Assembly: GCF_004362245.1 (NCBI RefSeq) | Contig: NZ_SNWM01000002.1 | Location: forward strand, 620,001 to 684,000 | Length of the DNA stretch: 64,000 nt | Source of the DNA: Pedobacter duraquae | GTDB taxonomy: Bacteria; Bacteroidota; Bacteroidia; Sphingobacteriales; Sphingobacteriaceae | Direction: 5' to 3' | Shown: piece by piece, positions 26,553 through 35,619 of the stretch | Layout: every line of letters starts with the position of its first letter | Numbering within the stretch: the stretch's first letter is position 1 | Translations under genes and position numbers: made by a program | The notes under the pieces: model-generated | Database searches by the model: none | Seen by the model: only the letters and a program-made list of their open reading frames with translations | What the model was told of the DNA's origin: nothing

Positions 26553-27875
26553 TCAAAGTTCCTCTGTCTTGTTCGTATATACAATCCATACATAGAACGG
26601 GATTCCAGCCATCAACACCAGAAAACCGTAATAAACGGTCTTTTCGCCACATCCTGCGATAGCCCACAAACTGTAGGCAAAGGCTGGAACGGCGATTAAC
26701 GCAGCAGAGATCAGGCCTTTTTTTTCTTTCTTTTTCAGCAGGTTAATCAGCATATATGCCGTTGTCGAAAAGAGATAAGGGATAAAAATAGTCAATACAG
26801 CAAGCAGCAGCAAAAAGCGAAATTGCTCCACCAGGCCCTTCGTATAATTCATTGTCATGAATAACGACACGACTACGCTATTGATAAGCATCCCCATGTA
26901 AGGAACCTTACGTTTATTTTCTTTAGCAAAAACTGCCGGAAAGAGTTTGTCTTTTGCAATTGCATATGGCATTTGTCCCTGAATCAGAATCCAGCCATTT
27001 AGTGCACCAAAAGCGGCAATGGCAATTCCAGCACTTACCCAATATTTCGCTGTCGGCCCAAACATCAATACGGCAGCGTCGGCATATGGCGTAACAGAGT
27101 TTTTAAGTTGTGCTGGCGAGAGGATCCCCATCAAAGAAACACTCCCAAGGATATAGACCAGCGCCGCAATAAGCAGCCCCAGCATTGTTGCCCTGGCAAT
27201 AGTCTTAGCAGGATTATCGACAGTGCTGGCAGGAATAGATGCACATTCTATGCCTACAAAGGCAAACATAGTGAAGGTTGCTGTGGCCTGTATGGCCGAC
27301 CATATTGAGGTGCCGCTGCTGTTGAAGGGTTGGAAGTTTTCCAGCCTTATAAAAAATAGTCCGCCAACGGCAATTACAAACAAGGGAGCTAATTTGAGGA
27401 TAGTGGTAAACAGCTGGACTTTCCCTGACACAACCACTCCCCTGGTGTTAATCCAGGTGAGCAGCCAGATGGCGAGAAGGCCTGTCGATACTGAATACAC
27501 CGCGTTCCCGGAAAGCACAGGAAAAAAAGTGCTGAGCGCACTAACGAGAGATATCGTAATGGCAGCATTGGCACAAGCTGTAGAGATCCAATAGCCCCAG
27601 GCGACGAGAAATCCTGCAAAATCCCCTAAACCAAGACGTGTATAACCATAAGGACCACCTGTAACCTGTGGGGCAAGCTTACTTAAATTGCCAAATACGC
27701 GCGCAAGAAAAAAGGATCCTATGGCAGAGAACATCCAACCAAGCAGACTGATGCTTCCGTAAGAGGCCAGTGCTGCCGGCATCAGGAACACCCCCGCACC
27801 AATCATATTGCCTACTACAAGCGAAGTGCTTGTCCATAGACCTATCTTATTTTTCTCCGGTAAAATTGTACCCAT
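26553..27875 (-). CDS. APC-family amino acid permease (AdiC/YjeH-like)
   Basis: A 440-residue transporter with 12 TM helices. The family N-terminus is LVVGNMIGAGVFLMPAAL, followed by GGPYGYTRLGLGDFAGFLVAWGYW. GALNGWILIQGQMPYAIAKD aligns with the AdiC region holding the substrate-stacking Trp293. It could be an amino-acid importer or an arginine/agmatine-type antiporter, but no decarboxylase is adjacent, so the substrate is open. The ATG at 27875 gives the usual short cytoplasmic tail. Confidence 0.87.
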   Translation of the reverse strand: MGTILPEKNKIGLWTSTSLVVGNMIGAGVFLMPAALASYGSISLLGWMFSAIGSFFLARVFGNLSKLAPQVTGGPYGYTRLGLGDFAGFLVAWGYWISTACANAAITISLVSALSTFFPVLSGNAVYSVSTGLLAIWLLTWINTRGVVVSGKVQLFTTILKLAPLFVIAVGGLFFIRLENFQPFNSSGTSIWSAIQATATFTMFAFVGIECASIPASTVDNPAKTIARATMLGLLIAALVYILGSVSLMGILSPAQLKNSVTPYADAAVLMFGPTAKYWVSAGIAIAAFGALNGWILIQGQMPYAIAKDKLFPAVFAKENKRKVPYMGMLINSVVVSLFMTMNYTKGLVEQFRFLLLLAVLTIFIPYLFSTTAYMLINLLKKKEKKGLISAALIAVPAFAYSLWAIAGCGEKTVYYGFLVLMAGIPFYVWIVYTNKTEEL

Positions 27876-27915
27876 CTGCTGATCGTTGTAAAAACGTCAA
27901 CAAGATAGCTTTTTT

Positions 27916-28398
27916 TTAAGATTTCCAGTTGTTCAGCAAACGGCGTAAAATAAGAACCTCGCCCAGATGGTAAGAGGTATGGTCAGCGATTAGTAATGCT
28001 TCCCTGAGGACATTCTGGCCACTTCCATGCGGCAAGGGGCTAAAAAGATCCGCATGCTTCAGCAAATCCAGGAACCGTTCTCTGTCGGCCTTGATCTGCG
28101 CAATGCTTTCCTCCCATTGTGCTGCAGTAACCTGCTCTACCGGTTTTACCCAGTACTCTTCAGGCCATTTAGGCGACTTATGATTTGGATCAATACAAAA
28201 TTCTACAATGTCCCACTGCGTGATGCGGATGTGTTCTGTAAGTTGCCAAATGTTATAAGGCAAATTATCGGGCGCTACAGTTATATCTTTTAATGGGATA
28301 TCTGCCAGCGCATCTTCCAGAGATGCATGTGCATTTCCTTTTAAAATCAAATCCGTTAATTCCTTGATCAGGATCTTGTTATTATCTGTCGAACTCAT
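27916..28398 (-). CDS. DinB-family protein
   Basis: A 160-residue four-helix DinB/YfiT-like protein with metal-ligand histidines in NIWQLTEHIRITQWDI and IADHTSYHLGEVLILRR. Such proteins bind a divalent metal; several act as thiol-dependent transferases (bacillithiol or mycothiol S-transferases), others have no known role. It is 40 nt upstream of the APC gene on the same strand, so the two may be co-transcribed. Confidence 0.82.
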   Translation of the reverse strand: MSSTDNNKILIKELTDLILKGNAHASLEDALADIPLKDITVAPDNLPYNIWQLTEHIRITQWDIVEFCIDPNHKSPKWPEEYWVKPVEQVTAAQWEESIAQIKADRERFLDLLKHADLFSPLPHGSGQNVLREALLIADHTSYHLGEVLILRRLLNNWKS

Positions 28399-28494
28399 AT
28401 TAAATTAACAAGCACTATGCGTCTGATGTTTGTTAGTGGATGTTAAAATATGTAAAAAATTAGCGGCATCCACCGGGAAGGAGTACCTTTAGTT

Positions 28495-29250
28495 ATGTTC
28501 CGAAATGTTATCTTCTTGTTGCTAGCTATATTCATCACAAATATCGCACAGGCCCAACAAATCAGCGGTACCGTTGCCGACAGGGCAAGTTCTCAAATAC
28601 TGAGTGGCGTTATGGTAACCAACAGCACTACCCGACAGCATACAGAAACGGATAATAAGGGAGCTTTCAAAATAAGTGCGGCTGCAGGTCAGGTGCTCAT
28701 CTTTACCCAGCCAGGCTACCTTACGGACACCTTATTGCTGATCGATACCAGACCAATCAAAAGGTATCTGTACATCAATACAACTTTCCTGAAAAACGTG
28801 ACCATTAAGGGTGAAAATTTCAATCCTGAAGTGCAGTATGCTGATGTATACCGTAAAGCAAACGCATTAAAAATAGAGCAGAACAAACCGCTTACTTTTT
28901 ACCCCTCTAAATATTTCAGTAAAGAGGGTAAATCGGCCAGAAAATTTAAACGCCGACTGGAGCAGGAAAAAACAGAACTGCAGATTGATGCGCGTTTTAA
29001 CGAAGTACTGGTCAAGTCTTACACACCGTTAAAGGGTGAAGAGCTTGATCATTTCATGGTTTTGTACCGCCCAACATTAAAAGAGCTCGATAAGCTGGAT
29101 AAGGACGACCTCATGTTTTATGTGATGAACAGTTATAAAGAATTTAAGGTCCTGCCTGTTGAAAAACGAACTTCCGATTTACAGCAATACCTGAACCGCA
29201 GCCTAAAGCTTGATACCAATAATAAGGGAAAGCACGCAAATCAGAATTAA
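28495..29250 (+). CDS. Secreted carboxypeptidase-regulatory-like domain protein
   Basis: A 251-residue protein with a signal peptide (FLLLAIFITNIAQAQ), a CarboxypepD_reg-like beta-sandwich at about 24-100 (ISGTVADRASSQILSGVMVTN, TDNKGAFKISAAAGQVLIF), then a charged helical part (EGKSARKFKRRLEQEKTEL). Such proteins are common surface or periplasmic scaffolds in Bacteroidota; no TonB receptor domain follows. A GGAAGGAG-like stretch before the ATG is one of the few SD-like sites here. Its 3' end overlaps the convergent YfcC gene by 48 nt. Confidence 0.75.
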   Translation: MFRNVIFLLLAIFITNIAQAQQISGTVADRASSQILSGVMVTNSTTRQHTETDNKGAFKISAAAGQVLIFTQPGYLTDTLLLIDTRPIKRYLYINTTFLKNVTIKGENFNPEVQYADVYRKANALKIEQNKPLTFYPSKYFSKEGKSARKFKRRLEQEKTELQIDARFNEVLVKSYTPLKGEELDHFMVLYRPTLKELDKLDKDDLMFYVMNSYKEFKVLPVEKRTSDLQQYLNRSLKLDTNNKGKHANQN

Positions 29251-30705
29251 TATCAGCATCAGCGGCCAGATAAAACGCCACCATGCCTTCAAGCTTACGT
29301 TAACCAGCGCCAATGAAGGAAGGATCAGCCCGGTTGGCGTAACGAACCCCATGATGCCCATTCCATACAGATAGCTATTCACTACCTCCCTTCCCGGAAC
29401 GCCCGTCATCATCGCCAGGGAACCCATAATTGGCATTGTGACAACAGCCATACCCGACGAACTGGAAATAAATATGGTAAATATCATATAGATAAACAGC
29501 ATGAGAACGATAAATATGGGTGGCGGCAAGGTATCAACCAGGCCAGAGGCATAAAACAAAATGCTGTCACTGATATTCCCATCATTCAAAATCAAAGTAA
29601 CACCACGCGCCGTACCAATTAAAAAAGCAACACCGAGCAAGCCTTCGGCACCTTTGATAAATTTAGCGAGGAATTCTTTCTCCCCCATACGGGTGATTAC
29701 TGCAACCAGGATTGATGAGGAAAGGAATAAGACAGACATCTCGGGCAACCACCATTTAAGCACCACCACACCAGCGATGAGCATCAGGAACGTAGCAAGG
29801 AACAGTAAGAGCAACACGGTATTTTTTGTATTTCTTCCTTCTTTCACATCGGACTGACCAAGTGTTGGGAAAGGACTGCTCACCAATCCGTCATACCTGT
29901 AGACCAATGAGGCTTGTGGATTTCGCTTCACTTTCTCCGCGTAGCGTACCACATACCAGATAAAGACTCCAGTAGTTATGGCAAACATGATCAGCCTCCC
30001 GTAAAGTCCGTCTGCCCAGTTGATACCTGCGGCGTTGGATGCGATAATAGTAGAAAAAGGATTACTGAAAGAGGAAAGTGTACCAAGTTGAGTGCCGCCA
30101 AAAAGAACAGCGACAGGAACTATTAAGTCGTAACCCGCAGCGAGGAACAACGGCACCATAATAGGGTAAAAAGCAAAAGCTTCTTCTGCCATGCCATAAG
30201 AGGCACCGCCAAAAGAAAAAAGAAAGCCCAGAATAATAATAAGCCATGCTTCTTTACCATGCATGCGCGCAGAAAGGTTTTTCAAACCAGCTTCCATTGC
30301 ACCTGTAGCATAAAAAACATTGATGAATCCACCTGTGAACAGGATAAACAAGATAATATCAATTGTATCATAGATTCCTTTGACCGGAGCAGTAAGAATC
30401 TGTATAATGCCCTGACTATTTTTAGGGAGGTTATAAAAAGTCCCAGGCACCGAAACAGGTTTACGGATGTTTCCCGCGGCAAACTTATCAAGCGTAATCA
30501 GGACATGCAGACTATCAAGCGTTTTTTGCGTAAATGGCAAACTATGCACGCCGGTTTTTCCAGTATAGGCAAATGTAGAATCTCCCTCCGTGTAGGCCAG
30601 TGTATTGTATTTTCCTGAAGGGATAAGCCATGTTGCCAAGGCTGCGCATACAATAACCAGCATCAGAATGCTTAATGGAGAAGGAAGACTTTTTAAAGAA
30701 GGCAT
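29203..30705 (-). CDS. YfcC-family transporter (C4-dicarboxylate/arginine-ornithine type)
   Basis: A 500-residue membrane protein of the YfcC/ArcD-like group. A family N-terminal region (ILMLVIVCAALATWLIPSGKY) precedes a large extracytoplasmic loop. Conserved blocks are GGASYGMAEEAFAFYPIMVPLF, LGTLSSFSNPFST and ISSSSGMAVVTMPIMG. Possible substrates are C4-dicarboxylates, basic amino acids or short peptides. About 12 TM helices. It overlaps the convergent gene by 48 nt. Confidence 0.85.
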   Translation of the reverse strand: MPSLKSLPSPLSILMLVIVCAALATWLIPSGKYNTLAYTEGDSTFAYTGKTGVHSLPFTQKTLDSLHVLITLDKFAAGNIRKPVSVPGTFYNLPKNSQGIIQILTAPVKGIYDTIDIILFILFTGGFINVFYATGAMEAGLKNLSARMHGKEAWLIIILGFLFSFGGASYGMAEEAFAFYPIMVPLFLAAGYDLIVPVAVLFGGTQLGTLSSFSNPFSTIIASNAAGINWADGLYGRLIMFAITTGVFIWYVVRYAEKVKRNPQASLVYRYDGLVSSPFPTLGQSDVKEGRNTKNTVLLLLFLATFLMLIAGVVVLKWWLPEMSVLFLSSSILVAVITRMGEKEFLAKFIKGAEGLLGVAFLIGTARGVTLILNDGNISDSILFYASGLVDTLPPPIFIVLMLFIYMIFTIFISSSSGMAVVTMPIMGSLAMMTGVPGREVVNSYLYGMGIMGFVTPTGLILPSLALVNVSLKAWWRFIWPLMLILILICVLSLIIGIKL

Positions 30706-30725
30706 ACCTTAAATGTAGTAAGAAT

Positions 30726-31394
30726 TTATCGTGACAGCAGTATTTTTACGTTTCTGTTGTAAAGTCGGAAATAAGACCGAATGTAGATGCTCGAGAAAAA
30801 AAACATGAACAAAGTAACGATCAGTGCGGTTGGATAGGTGACTTGTAAGAGCGCATCCTTATCTATAAATATAAAAAATGGCGCATAAGCGACCTGCATC
30901 AGCATCATCGACTGTTGTGCAAAACCGCCATCCTTAATGGACGGGCGACTCCCTTTTTTCTTAAACAACAATCGGTTACCCCAGTAGTAGACCATTGGTG
31001 TAAAGCTCGCCAGCATTACTGATCCAAATATGATCCTGATTACTTTAAAATCACCGGACGAATAGTTATAAATTATGACACATAAGGCTAAAATTATCAA
31101 TGTTTTCCAGAGCTCGGGGAAATAGAATTGCTGTTTCATTTCCTGACGCAAATCCCGCATCACATTTTTCATTGCCTGCTTATTGTAATCCGCTTCTACG
31201 CAGACAATTTTTTTAAACCCACCGAAGTCTTGGTTAACAATCCTTGCCACCAGATCTATATTGTAATTTTCATTTTCAAGCGTACCTAAAGAACTCAGGA
31301 TATGATCATACAGTTCATCATAGGTTTCCTGATATTTAGGCACAGTCCCGATAAACTCCCTAATCTCCGTTTTTTGTGTTTCAGTCAGTATCAT
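30726..31394 (-). CDS. Membrane protein with HAAS-like N-terminus, PadR partner
   Basis: A 222-residue protein. The N-terminal 90 residues are soluble and helical (KTEIREFIGTVPKYQETYDELYDHIL), followed by about four to five TM helices (LWKTLIILALCVIIYNYS, IIFGSVMLASFTPMVYYWG, YPTALIVTLFMFFFSSIYI). Architecture and position immediately behind PadR (4-nt ATGA overlap) match the PadR-associated sensor-like proteins with a HAAS domain. It probably modulates the repressor or responds to membrane stress; no family name can be fixed. Confidence 0.75.
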   Translation of the reverse strand: MILTETQKTEIREFIGTVPKYQETYDELYDHILSSLGTLENENYNIDLVARIVNQDFGGFKKIVCVEADYNKQAMKNVMRDLRQEMKQQFYFPELWKTLIILALCVIIYNYSSGDFKVIRIIFGSVMLASFTPMVYYWGNRLLFKKKGSRPSIKDGGFAQQSMMLMQVAYAPFFIFIDKDALLQVTYPTALIVTLFMFFFSSIYIRSYFRLYNRNVKILLSR

Positions 31395-31732
31395 TTCAGT
31401 TGCGGTTTAAGGTTGAGTAACAATTGCAGATTGTTAATAAATTCTCTGGCTTCCTGAAGTTTGCTTACTACCTCTGTCTTTCCTTCTTCAGAAAGCAGGT
31501 AATATTTACGAACCCTGTTATCCACTACCTCCACCATAGTTTCCAACAAACCTTCAGCTTCAAGTTTATGTAATGCAGGATACAAAGCACCTTCTTTAAG
31601 TAATAGGTCACCCTGAGTAATAGTCTTTACCTTTTGCGTGATTTCGTAGCCATACATTCTGCCATTCTCTTCCAAAAGATTGAGGATAATGGTTTGCAGG
31701 GTACCTTTAAAAAGTTCGTTCCGGATTGCCAT
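31391..31732 (-). CDS. PadR-family transcriptional regulator
   Basis: A 113-residue PadR protein. The ATG at 31732 gives MAIRNELFKGTLQTIILNLLEENGRMYGYEITQKV; the winged-helix segment LLKEGALYPALHKLEAEGLLETMVEVVDNRVRKYYLLSEEG is canonical. It probably represses its own operon with the downstream membrane protein. The predicted -7 element ends only 3 nt before the ATG, suggesting a leaderless transcript, with a TATATAC/GTATATA dyad upstream. Confidence 0.92.
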   Translation of the reverse strand: MAIRNELFKGTLQTIILNLLEENGRMYGYEITQKVKTITQGDLLLKEGALYPALHKLEAEGLLETMVEVVDNRVRKYYLLSEEGKTEVVSKLQEAREFINNLQLLLNLKPQLK

Positions 31733-31735
31733 AAT

Positions 31736-31780
31736 CAAATATATCACTATTTTTATATACCTAAGAAAATTATGTATATA
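31736..31780 (-). promoter_or_regulatory. PadR promoter with dyad operator candidate
   Basis: Minus-strand TATATTTG (31743-31736) is an exact TAnnTTTG -7 box directly before the PadR ATG. Upstream, TATATAC (31754-31760) and GTATATA (31774-31780) form a perfect 7-bp inverted repeat with a 13-nt spacer, close to the ATAC/GTAT-type half-sites bound by some PadR proteins. Confidence 0.45.
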
Positions 31781-31782
31781 AT

Positions 31783-32526
31783 TTATTGATTTTCTAATTT
31801 TAAGCCGTCATCAAGCTTACGCATGCGGTAGCATTGCATCGCGGTAGCACCAAGTTTATCGATCAGTTTATAATTAGCTACTGCTCCTACCGCAGCACCA
31901 ACTACTGGAATTAGTTGCGCCATTTTGGCCAGATCTATATAATCGCGGTATTCCTGCTGAAAGCTACGCCAATCAAATGCTGCAGGATCTTTCGGCAACA
32001 AATCCGCATAAGCCTGCCAGTTTTCCAAAATCTTGTAGACCTGTGGGCGGTTATGTTGACTGGAAAAGGCCAGCTGAAAAATGTAAAGCATAAAGAGTCT
32101 TTCGCGGTAGTCGCCAACATCGTAGCCATATAACCTTGAAATCTCAAAGAGCATTTTTAATTTGATACCAACCAGCACAGGGAAGTCAGCTATACCCATC
32201 AAGATTCCACCGGCACCAGTTACAGCACCTTCAACACCGGCAGTCTTCTGGTAATCTTTGATAGTTTGTTTAACATAAGCTTCGCGCCAAAGCAGCGTCG
32301 ATTGCGGATCTGGCATTTCGCCGGTCAGGTATTCGGCGCCATAGAGCATCAGCTTAAACATCTTCTCTACCATAAAAGTGACAGCCTGATGAACTTTCTC
32401 CGGAATAATGCCACTCATTTTATCCTGTACCTGCTTAGAAAGCCTGTCTGCAAAGGAAGGATCTTTTGTAATCTTTCGTTGCCACTGTTTCAATTCAACA
32501 CTTATCTTTTGTTCGTATTCAGTCAT
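31783..32526 (-). CDS. EcsC-family protein
   Basis: A 247-residue protein matching the EcsC family: helical N-terminus, GVEGAVTGAGGILMGIADFPVLVGIKLKMLFEISRLYGYD in the centre, and AQLIPVVGAAVGAVANYKLIDKLG near the C-terminus. The Gly/Ala-rich segments may insert in or peripherally bind a membrane. In Bacillus, EcsC belongs to the ecs ABC transporter locus, but no such transporter is here. Its role is unknown. It sits 50 nt upstream of PadR on the same strand. Confidence 0.86.
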   Translation of the reverse strand: MTEYEQKISVELKQWQRKITKDPSFADRLSKQVQDKMSGIIPEKVHQAVTFMVEKMFKLMLYGAEYLTGEMPDPQSTLLWREAYVKQTIKDYQKTAGVEGAVTGAGGILMGIADFPVLVGIKLKMLFEISRLYGYDVGDYRERLFMLYIFQLAFSSQHNRPQVYKILENWQAYADLLPKDPAAFDWRSFQQEYRDYIDLAKMAQLIPVVGAAVGAVANYKLIDKLGATAMQCYRMRKLDDGLKLENQ

Positions 32527-32620
32527 AGTTACATTCGTAGACGTTTTGTATTAAATATAGATTGATTACTTTCATAAACCGTTTATTATTTTGTTAATTG
32601 AGGTTTATTTAATCCACGTT

Positions 32621-34237
32621 ATGCAAAGAAGAAATTTCATCAAGACAGGCTCACTTGCTGCGTTGAGCATCAGTTGCTTAGGCGCCACTGCAAATCTTGT
32701 ACATCCTACCACCTCAGCAGAACGTACGCTTGCTGCAGTCGACGTTTTTGAGTTAGACGAGATTACGATTGCCGGGTTACAGGAAAAGATGAAAGGCGGT
32801 GTATGGACCTCACGAAAAATCACGGAACTCTACCTGAAGCGTATTGCGGCTATAGATAAATCAGGTCCCGCATTAAATGCAGTAATAGAATTAAACAAAG
32901 ACGCGCTGAGTATTGCTGACAGCATGGATAAAGAACGGGCAGCAGGAAAATTGCGTGGTCCGATGCATGGAATTCCAGTATTGATTAAAGATAACATAGA
33001 TACCGGAGATCGGATGCTGACTACTGCAGGATCTATTGCGCTTGCTGACAATCATGCTGGTAAAGATGCTTTCATCATCACCCAGTTACGTGCAGCGGGT
33101 GCCGTCATTTTGGGAAAAACCAATTTAAGTGAATGGGCAAACTTCAGGTCTTCCAACTCTACGAGTGCATGGAGCAGTCGCGGGGGACAAACAAAAAACC
33201 CATACGTTCTTGACCGCAACCCGAGTGGATCCAGTGCAGGATCAGGTTCTGCTACGGCAGCCAACCTTTGCGCAGTATCGATAGGGACAGAAACTGACGG
33301 GTCGATAGTTTCGCCTGCTTCTGTGAACGGTCTTGTAGGTATCAAACCTACGGTTGGACTGCTAAGTCGCACTGGAATTATTCCAATATCCATCACACAG
33401 GATACCGCGGGACCAATGGCAAGAACCGTTGCCGATGCCGCGACCCTACTTGGTGCGCTTACCGGCATCGATGCCAATGACCGCTACACTAAAGAAAGCG
33501 CTGGAAAAACAAAAACAGATTACACGGCTTACCTGGATAAAAACGGATTAAAAGGAAAAAGACTGGGGATAGAAAAGACCGCCCTTGATGGGAATCCTGC
33601 GATGGTTAAACTACTAAAAGCGGCCATCGTCACCTTAAAAGAGCAGGGTGCCGAAGTTGTAGAGGTGGAGTTACTGAAGTCGCTTCGTGGTGTTGGGAAT
33701 GCAGAGTTCCAGGTACTGCTTTACGAATTCAAGGATGGCCTTAACGCATACCTGCGCACATCAAATTCAAAGATCAAATCCCTGGGCTCCCTGATTGACT
33801 ACAACAATAACAATGAAGACAAGGCAATGCCATTCTTTAAGCAGGAGACCCTGGAGCAGGCCCAGAAAAAAGGAGGCCTGGATAGTAAAGAATATGTGGA
33901 TGCCCTGGCAAAATCGCAGGGAACATCAAGGATAGCAATAGATACCTTGTTAAAAGAAAAACAACTTGACGCCATCATTGCGCCTACCAATGGATTTGCA
34001 GTATGCATTGATTTGATCAACGGAGATTATGACAATGGGTTTTCTTTCTCTGCTCCCGCAGCAAGGGCAGGATATCCACACATTACAGTACCTATGGGTC
34101 ATTTTAACGAGTTGCCAATGGGTTTGTCATTTGTAGGTACAGCCTATGCTGAGCCACAATTAATTCAACTTGCCTATGCTTACGAGCAAGCCAGTAACAA
34201 GCGACGCGCTCCGAAATTTAAAGCTGTAATCGTATAA
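32621..34237 (+). CDS. Secreted amidase-signature family amidase
   Basis: A 538-residue protein. The N-terminus MQRRNFIKTGSLAALSISCLG is a strong twin-arginine (Tat) signal. Amidase-signature catalytic triad regions: GIPVLIKDNIDT (Lys), GSSAGSGSATAANL (cis-Ser) and GTETDGSIVSPAS (nucleophile Ser). Such enzymes hydrolyse amides; folded export via Tat is common for Bacteroidota members. The ATG at 32621 is preferred over a TTG at 32591, since it starts the Tat motif correctly. Substrate unknown; a bidirectional terminator follows the stop. Confidence 0.9.
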   Translation: MQRRNFIKTGSLAALSISCLGATANLVHPTTSAERTLAAVDVFELDEITIAGLQEKMKGGVWTSRKITELYLKRIAAIDKSGPALNAVIELNKDALSIADSMDKERAAGKLRGPMHGIPVLIKDNIDTGDRMLTTAGSIALADNHAGKDAFIITQLRAAGAVILGKTNLSEWANFRSSNSTSAWSSRGGQTKNPYVLDRNPSGSSAGSGSATAANLCAVSIGTETDGSIVSPASVNGLVGIKPTVGLLSRTGIIPISITQDTAGPMARTVADAATLLGALTGIDANDRYTKESAGKTKTDYTAYLDKNGLKGKRLGIEKTALDGNPAMVKLLKAAIVTLKEQGAEVVEVELLKSLRGVGNAEFQVLLYEFKDGLNAYLRTSNSKIKSLGSLIDYNNNNEDKAMPFFKQETLEQAQKKGGLDSKEYVDALAKSQGTSRIAIDTLLKEKQLDAIIAPTNGFAVCIDLINGDYDNGFSFSAPAARAGYPHITVPMGHFNELPMGLSFVGTAYAEPQLIQLAYAYEQASNKRRAPKFKAVIV

Positions 34238-34270
34238 AAAAAAGAGATTGCCTGTTTGGCAATCTCTTTT
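34236..34270. terminator. Bidirectional intrinsic terminator between amidase and TldE copy 1
   Basis: GAGATTGCC / GGCAATCTC stem with a TGTTT loop, extended by A/T pairs, with an A-run on the left and a T-run on the right. It can end both the amidase (+) and the TldD/TldE operon (-). Confidence 0.9.
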
Positions 34271-34278
34271 TCTGTTTA

Positions 34279-35616
34279 CTAGACCGCATCCGATAAGGAG
34301 GTGAAAGTAAAATCCCTGATTTTAAGTGGCGGCAACAGGTAATTTGCATTACTCTCTGCGCTAACCGTGCGCTCAGGAATTCCCATTTCATCGAGGTTAT
34401 TTAACATGATGACCGGGCTTTCGTTAAAGCGGAAGTTCTTAACAGGGAACTTGATCTCGCCGTTCTCGATATAGAAAGTACCGTCGCGTGTGAGCCCCGT
34501 AAGCAGCAGCGTTTGTGGATCTACTGTTCTGATATACCATAAACGGGTAACCAAAATTCCTTTTTCTGTACCTTTAATCAATTCTTCCAGGGTTTTTGTT
34601 CCCCCCTCCATGATCAATCCACCAGGAAATGGAATAGGCTTTATATTTGTTTTTGCCGCCCAGTATCGGGAGGTATATAAATTCTTCACTACCCCTTTCT
34701 CTATCCAATTCACCTTTTGCTGAGCACGTCCATCACCAGACCATGTTGCTCCGGGCAATTCTTTATTCCATGGATCCGACATAATATTTACACGTGGATC
34801 CACGAGTTGCTCGCCAAGTCTGGTTTTACCACCGGGTTTACTCATGAAGCTCCGCCCTTCATCCGCCTGGCGGGCATCCATATCAAAGAATATATTTTCC
34901 AGCATCACGGCCACAGCGGTAGGCTCAAGAATCACTGTATATTTTCCGGGCTCTATTGCTTTTGCCGTTACCGAGGCGACCGCTTTTTTTGCCGCTACAG
35001 CAGTATCCTTCCCAGCATTAAGTTTACTGAAATCTGTGTAGCCGCGCGTAGCATAACCGGACCCCTTTCCATCTGAGGTGCGCATGGTGATATTGAATGC
35101 CAGGTCTGTAGAGGTATTGTAGGCAAACAACCCCTTGCTATTCATCATTGCACTGTAGCCCATGCTGTTTTCAAGAAATCCGGCAGCGTTCAGCTTGGCA
35201 TCCTTTGATACCTGCAGACTTTGAGCAACAGCATCCGCGCGTTCTTTAGGGCCTACTTTTGCCGTTACCGGCGAAAACGTTGGTGATTCAGGCCCGTATT
35301 CCTGCTGGGGTAAAAAGGGCATGTACTCCGGATTTTCCGGTGCCAGTTTAGCCAATTCCTCCGAGCGTCTTACAACTTTCTCGAGCGAGGCATCATCATA
35401 TTCATTGATCGTTGCCACGCCAGACTTCTTTCCAAAGGAAGAACTAACAACGAGGCTGGTGGTGCTTATCGCTCCACTTGTATTTACTGAGTTACGTGCA
35501 TATCGAATATTTCCACCATCAGAACCATTGATATTTACCTCACATTCATCTGCTTTTGAGTAGCTGAGTACTTTAGTTAAAAGTGCTTTAGCCTCTTCTT
35601 TAGTTAATATAGGCAT
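34279..35616 (-). CDS. TldE/PmbA-family protein, copy 1
   Basis: A 445-residue TldE (PmbA)-type subunit, starting MPILTKEEAKALLTKVLSYSK, with no signal peptide. Family blocks: GGNIRYARNSVNTSG, MNSKGLFAYNTSTDL, AIEPGKYTVILEPTA, TRDGTFYIENGEIKFPVKNFRF. TldE subunits lack the HExxxH metal site and pair with TldD to degrade or process modified peptides. It is 3 nt downstream of a TldD paralogue on the same strand. It is clearly related to the copy at 40730-42046 (same VDPQTLLLTGLTRDGTFY and FTFTSLSDAV terminus), showing local duplication. Confidence 0.9.
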   Translation of the reverse strand: MPILTKEEAKALLTKVLSYSKADECEVNINGSDGGNIRYARNSVNTSGAISTTSLVVSSSFGKKSGVATINEYDDASLEKVVRRSEELAKLAPENPEYMPFLPQQEYGPESPTFSPVTAKVGPKERADAVAQSLQVSKDAKLNAAGFLENSMGYSAMMNSKGLFAYNTSTDLAFNITMRTSDGKGSGYATRGYTDFSKLNAGKDTAVAAKKAVASVTAKAIEPGKYTVILEPTAVAVMLENIFFDMDARQADEGRSFMSKPGGKTRLGEQLVDPRVNIMSDPWNKELPGATWSGDGRAQQKVNWIEKGVVKNLYTSRYWAAKTNIKPIPFPGGLIMEGGTKTLEELIKGTEKGILVTRLWYIRTVDPQTLLLTGLTRDGTFYIENGEIKFPVKNFRFNESPVIMLNNLDEMGIPERTVSAESNANYLLPPLKIRDFTFTSLSDAV

Positions 35617-35619
35617 AAT

